NCBI GenBank assembly: GCA_045132055.1
Contig: JBGURP010000007.1
Coordinates: 1-64,000 of the forward strand
Length of the DNA: 64,000 bases
From: F23-D06 sp045132055
Lineage (GTDB): Bacteria; Bacteroidota; Bacteroidia; Bacteroidales; WCHB1-69
Direction: 5' to 3'
The position numbers were made by a program, and so were the translations under genes. This document shows positions 60,780 through 64,000 of the stretch, in pieces (position 1 is the first letter of the stretch; each line of letters starts with the position of its first letter). Under the pieces are notes generated by a model that saw only the letters and a list, made by a program, of their open reading frames with translations, was not told the origin of the DNA and made no database searches.

Positions 60780-60787
60780 CAAAGATA
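60780..60787 (-). promoter_or_regulatory. -7 element (TATCTTTG) for lipoprotein-psd operon
   Basis: TATCTTTGCCCGC on the minus strand, 25 bp upstream of ATG 60754. Confidence 0.65.
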
Positions 60788-60838
60788 CAAAAAATCACAA
60801 TTGCGTTTTCTGGAGTTTTTCAATTATGAAATTTTTTC

Positions 60839-60846
60839 TATATTTG
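60839..60846 (+). promoter_or_regulatory. -7 element (TATATTTG) for rocD
   Basis: TATATTTGCACCC lies 53 bp upstream of the rocD ATG. Confidence 0.65.
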
Positions 60847-60899
60847 CACCCTCATTTGGAATTCAAACAACAACAATTATAATCTAAAACACTATTACT

Positions 60900-62126
60900 A
60901 TGGTAGAAAAAATTACATCCAGCCAGCAGGCAATCGACATGGAAGCCAGATACGGCGCCCACAACTATCATCCGTTAGACGTGGTCATCTCCCGTGGCCA
61001 AGGTCCGTTCGTATGGGACGTGGAAGGCAAGAAGTACTATGACTTCCTTTCTGCTTATTCTGCTGTCAACCAAGGTCATTGCCACCCGAAGATCGTGGGT
61101 GCCATGATGGATCAGTGCCAGAAGGTTTGTCTGACCTCCCGTGCTTTCTATAACGACTGTCTGGGTCCGTACGAGAAATACGTCACCGAGACTTTCGGTT
61201 ACGACAAGGTTCTGCCGATGAACTCCGGCGCAGAGGCTGACGAGACCGCTTTGAAGCTCGCCCGCCGCTGGGGTTACGACAAGAAAGGCCTGCCTGAAAA
61301 CCAGGCCAAGATCATCGTCTGCGAAGGCAACTTCCACGGCCGTACCATCACTATCATCTCCCTCTCCATCGATCCTGATGCTTACGCAGGTTTCGGTCCG
61401 TTCACCCCTGGTTTCATCAAGATCCCGTACAACGATGTAGATGCTCTTGCAAAAGCCCTTGAAGATCCTATGGTTTGCGGTTTCCTCGTGGAGCCCATCC
61501 AAGGTGAGGCTGGCGTATATGTACCCGATGAAGGTTATCTGAAAAAATGCTACGACCTCTGCAAGGCTCACAACGTGCTGTTCATGGCTGATGAGGTACA
61601 AACCGGTATCGCCCGTACGGGTAAGATGCTGGCCTGCGACCACGAAGGTGTGCGTCCTGACATCCTCATCCTCGGCAAGGCCCTCTCTGGCGGCACCATG
61701 CCTGTTTCTGCAGTGCTGGCCGACGACGACATCATGCTGAACATCAAGCCGGGTGAGCACGGTTCCACCTTCGGCGGCAACCCGATTGCCTGCCGCGTGG
61801 GTATCGCAGCTCTCGAAGTGGTGAAAGAGGAAAAACTCGCCGAACGTGCTGAATACCTCGGAAAGATCTTCCGCGACGAGATGAACAAAGTGAACAGCCC
61901 GCTCATCAAACAAGTTCGTGGTAAAGGTTTGCTCAACGCCATCATCATCCAACCCACCAACGGCAAAGAGGCTTGGGATGTGTGCGTGAAGATGAAAGAG
62001 CTGGGCGTGCTCGCCAAACCGACCCACCAGCACATCATCCGCTTCGCTCCTCCATTGGTTATCACCGAAGAGGAACTCCGCGACGCCATCGCGAAGATCA
62101 AAGAAGCTATCCTTTCTTTCGAATAG
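60900..62126 (+). CDS. rocD: Ornithine aminotransferase
   Basis: A class III PLP aminotransferase that converts ornithine plus 2-oxoglutarate to glutamate semialdehyde. The 408-residue protein has MEARYGAHNYHPLDVVISRG, YYDFLSAYSAVNQGHCHPKI, NSGAEADETALKLARRW, EGNFHGRTI, ADEVQTGIARTG and the PLP lysine at about Lys260 in ILGKALSGG. The AHNYHPLDVV opening is characteristic of ornithine aminotransferase over acetylornithine enzymes. Single-gene unit with promoter and terminator. Confidence 0.95.
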   Translation: MVEKITSSQQAIDMEARYGAHNYHPLDVVISRGQGPFVWDVEGKKYYDFLSAYSAVNQGHCHPKIVGAMMDQCQKVCLTSRAFYNDCLGPYEKYVTETFGYDKVLPMNSGAEADETALKLARRWGYDKKGLPENQAKIIVCEGNFHGRTITIISLSIDPDAYAGFGPFTPGFIKIPYNDVDALAKALEDPMVCGFLVEPIQGEAGVYVPDEGYLKKCYDLCKAHNVLFMADEVQTGIARTGKMLACDHEGVRPDILILGKALSGGTMPVSAVLADDDIMLNIKPGEHGSTFGGNPIACRVGIAALEVVKEEKLAERAEYLGKIFRDEMNKVNSPLIKQVRGKGLLNAIIIQPTNGKEAWDVCVKMKELGVLAKPTHQHIIRFAPPLVITEEELRDAIAKIKEAILSFE

Positions 62127-62146
62127 TCATCCTATTCCACATAACG

Positions 62147-62177
62147 AAAAGACGGGGCGTTGGCCCCGTCTTTTTTT
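62147..62177. terminator. Bidirectional terminator between rocD and dus
   Basis: GACGGGGC pairs with GCCCCGTC around a 4-nt loop, with A4 before and T7 after. The last bases overlap the stop codon of the convergent dihydrouridine synthase gene. Confidence 0.9.
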
Positions 62178-63102
62178 ATGCACTGATTATTGACAATGTC
62201 TGGTCATAGAAAGCCTCAAAATCATTGATGCGCAGCAATTGCTGCAGCTGAGGCGGATCAATCTGGAAAAATACGGCATAGTAATGCCACAACTCCTTCA
62301 ATTTGGCCAGCGTGCTTTTCTCTTTCACGGCATCCAGCATCTCCCGCGTCCAAAGTTGGTAATATTTGGAAAAACGCTGCCGTTGGTTTCCAGTATCCAA
62401 GCCTTTCAGTTGCTCGGCCAGAAACGGATTCTGCAGCAGACCGCGCCCCAGCATCCAGTCGTCGATCCGAGGATAGCGTTTCTTGAATCTTTCGTAATCC
62501 TGAACCGAATTCAAATCGCCACTGTAGATGAGTTTGTGGGTTGTATGTTGATAAAAAACATCCATCTGTTCCAAATCCGGGGACCCTTCGTACATCTGCA
62601 CGCCCAGACGGGGATGGATCACGATAAAATCAAGGGGATATTGCTCCAGCCGTTCCAGAATAGTCAGTCCTTCGGCGGGATTGTGCAATCCCAAACGCAT
62701 CTTCACCGAGAATTTGAACGGGGTTTGCGAGGTTACGGTGCGCACCACCTCTTGCACCGTTTCCGGATCGGGCATGATGCCGCACCCCCTGCGCCGGCGC
62801 ACGACCTGCGCCACGGGACAGCCAATATTCCAATTGAAGGCCTCATAGCCGTACTCGTCATGGATGGCACGCATTGTGTCCACAAAATGCGCGGGTTTGT
62901 TGCCCATCAGCTGCGGAATAGTGGGCACCTCAGTGTTGTTCTTCGGCCAAATATCCTTCCAATTCTTAATATTCAGCTTGGCGGTCTCCTGCACAGGCAA
63001 AAAGGGCGTAATACAATAGTCTATACCGCCAAAGTGACGATATAGACTATTGCGGAACATGTAGTTCGTAATCCCGTGCAGCGGGGCTAGCCAGATTTTC
63101 AT
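62176..63102 (-). CDS. tRNA-dihydrouridine synthase
   Basis: An FMN-dependent TIM-barrel enzyme that reduces uridines in tRNA D-loops. The 308-residue protein has APLHGITNYMFRNSL, PQLMGNKP, the catalytic-loop NWNIGCPVAQVVRRRRGCGI, the FMN/substrate KMRLGL, IVIHPRLG and IYSGDLNSV with GRGLLQNPFL. The short C-terminal helical domain fits DusB/C-like enzymes; which uridine is modified is not clear. It starts 1 bp after the T9SS cargo gene. Confidence 0.92.
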   Translation of the reverse strand: MKIWLAPLHGITNYMFRNSLYRHFGGIDYCITPFLPVQETAKLNIKNWKDIWPKNNTEVPTIPQLMGNKPAHFVDTMRAIHDEYGYEAFNWNIGCPVAQVVRRRRGCGIMPDPETVQEVVRTVTSQTPFKFSVKMRLGLHNPAEGLTILERLEQYPLDFIVIHPRLGVQMYEGSPDLEQMDVFYQHTTHKLIYSGDLNSVQDYERFKKRYPRIDDWMLGRGLLQNPFLAEQLKGLDTGNQRQRFSKYYQLWTREMLDAVKEKSTLAKLKELWHYYAVFFQIDPPQLQQLLRINDFEAFYDQTLSIISA

Positions 63103-63103
63103 G

Positions 63104-64000
63104 CTACCGGACCACCACTTTCTTGGTCAGCGTCTGGTTTTTCTGCTCCAGATAGAGCATATAGACGCCCGGCACTAAAGCACGCACATCGACGTCAACT
63201 GCGCCGGAGACATTGCGACCTGATGCGACACAACGTCCTGTGATGTCCACCAGTCTGTACTGATAACGCTCACCGCTGGCAGGATCAATGCGGAATTGGT
63301 CCGTGGTCGGGTTCGGATATATGTTGACTTTGAGCGATTCATGCTCGGTCACCCCAACATGATAGTCAAACTCCACGTCATCCACATACAGTTCCGTGTT
63401 GGGATCAGTACTCATACCACCGGAGAGGATAATGATACATACCGAGTCGCAAGGAGCATACGGGTTATCAAATGTAGCCGTCACCTGCGTGTAGGCGGAC
63501 ATGGTCTCTGAATTGTCGTACAAGGCATACGAAACCGGTGTGCCGTTGAGTTTGGTGAAGGCAATGATACGCATGGTGTCAACTGTTTGCGGCAAATATT
63601 TTATCCACATTTTCAAATCGTACGGGGTGCTTTCACACGGAATACCGGAGGCGAGGGCATTCAGCAGCGTAGCCAGATCCTCCAAGGTTTCCATATCCAG
63701 ACTGTCAATGCCGTTGTTCACCAAATCCATAATGGTGCTCAACGGAACACTGAACTCGCCTGCGGAACCGAGTTGTCCGATGCCGGGAAGCAAGTAATTG
63801 TACTGAGTAGAAGGTATTCCAAAATTGGCAGCCATCAGCTTGAGGGCATAGCTACCGGAATGGGCGTCAGTAGTCTGGGAGCCGAAATTCACGTTAACCG
63901 GATAAGCAAATTCTCCAATGATAGGCAATGTAGTTGTCACATTGCCACTGATATTGGTGGTCCAACTGTCGGGCTTGCCGCCAGTCCAGCTTTCAAATCC
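63104..64000 (-). CDS. T9SS type A cargo protein (N-terminus beyond window)
   Basis: The frame remains open to base 64000 (GFESWTGGKPDSWTTN), so the true start lies outside; an internal GTG at 63940 is not the start. The visible ~298 residues begin with a jelly-roll, carbohydrate-binding-like segment (FESWT...DSWTT, HSGSYALKL, DDVEFDY). They end in a type A sorting domain (VNIYPNPTTDQFRI ... YQYRLVDITGRCV ... PGVYMLYL ... KKVVVR). It is expected to be secreted by the T9SS; the ligand or enzyme activity is unknown. Confidence 0.88.
   Translation of the reverse strand, partial: GFESWTGGKPDSWTTNISGNVTTTLPIIGEFAYPVNVNFGSQTTDAHSGSYALKLMAANFGIPSTQYNYLLPGIGQLGSAGEFSVPLSTIMDLVNNGIDSLDMETLEDLATLLNALASGIPCESTPYDLKMWIKYLPQTVDTMRIIAFTKLNGTPVSYALYDNSETMSAYTQVTATFDNPYAPCDSVCIIILSGGMSTDPNTELYVDDVEFDYHVGVTEHESLKVNIYPNPTTDQFRIDPASGERYQYRLVDITGRCVASGRNVSGAVDVDVRALVPGVYMLYLEQKNQTLTKKVVVR

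Noticed and set aside
63104..63940. GTG at 63940 as the start of the right-edge T9SS protein
   Set aside because: The frame continues in coherent protein sequence (GFESWTGGKPDSW) to base 64000, and a signal peptide is missing at the GTG.

Overview
The window is a chromosomal segment of a Bacteroidia (Bacteroidales-type) bacterium. Four things point there. Genes and tRNAs are preceded by the Bacteroidetes -7 element TAnnTTTG (often TATTTTTGCAGCC or TATCTTTG). Proteins carry type A and type B type-9-secretion (T9SS) sorting domains. Several large surface proteins have FISUMP-type (Fib_succ_major) domains. All twelve signal-peptidase-I type signal peptides I can read place Gln at +1, and a glutaminyl cyclase gene is present. 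I cannot name a genus. No prophage, plasmid, integron, IS element, CRISPR array or rRNA operon is visible.

Layout. 1-7831 (-): two giant exported proteins in tandem, the distal one carrying a 153-bp coding tandem repeat and running off the left edge. 8045-10547 (-): a polysaccharide flippase, a small barrel-like protein and a tiny lipoprotein. 10629-14688 (+): an Omp85-like outer-membrane protein, hisS and a DUF389 protein. 14691-18412: NUDIX (-), threonine 3-dehydrogenase, a class V aminotransferase and a DMT permease (+). 18501-20504 (-): tRNA-Val and a T9SS type A cargo. 20652-23003 (+): a lipoprotein and a polyprenyl sugar-phosphate transferase. 23017-24520: two paralogous, divergent PD-(D/E)XK nuclease-like genes. 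24566-31074 (-): two paralogous stalk/FISUMP surface proteins, one with a gingipain-type cleaved-adhesin domain. 31461-36779: membrane pyrophosphatase (-), hemW (+), a VWA-barrel protein (-). 36949-42476: GH20 hexosaminidase lipoprotein (+), then a lipoprotein, a barrel protein and rpsA (-). 42671-52295: initiator tRNA (+), then a long minus-strand series (lipid A acyltransferase, HAD phosphatase, papain-like hydrolase, barrel, YqgE, murG, aspartate kinase, glutaminyl cyclase, T9SS type B protein). 52493-60754 (-): tRNA-Met, rluA-type synthase, panB, M50 protease, helical-repeat protein, glnS, a GT2 fusion, Psd and a lipoprotein. 60900-64000: rocD (+), tRNA-dihydrouridine synthase and a T9SS type A cargo cut by the right edge (-).

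The dominant theme is the cell envelope: lipid A and phosphatidylethanolamine synthesis, peptidoglycan precursor (MurG), polysaccharide initiation, elongation and flipping, outer-membrane barrels, lipoproteins and secreted adhesin-like proteins, interleaved with translation and amino-acid metabolism genes.

The most unusual non-coding signal is in the spacers between same-strand genes. Several consist of degenerate heptamer arrays (GAGATTA, AATTGAG, GATGAAA families) that begin at one gene's stop codon and end at, or close to, the next gene's start codon. Two of these arrays also carry the same 46-bp double-hairpin element, and three other spacers hold TAGAGAC/GTCTCTA-type palindromes, one of which supplies a stop codon. 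I found no clearly novel multi-gene system.
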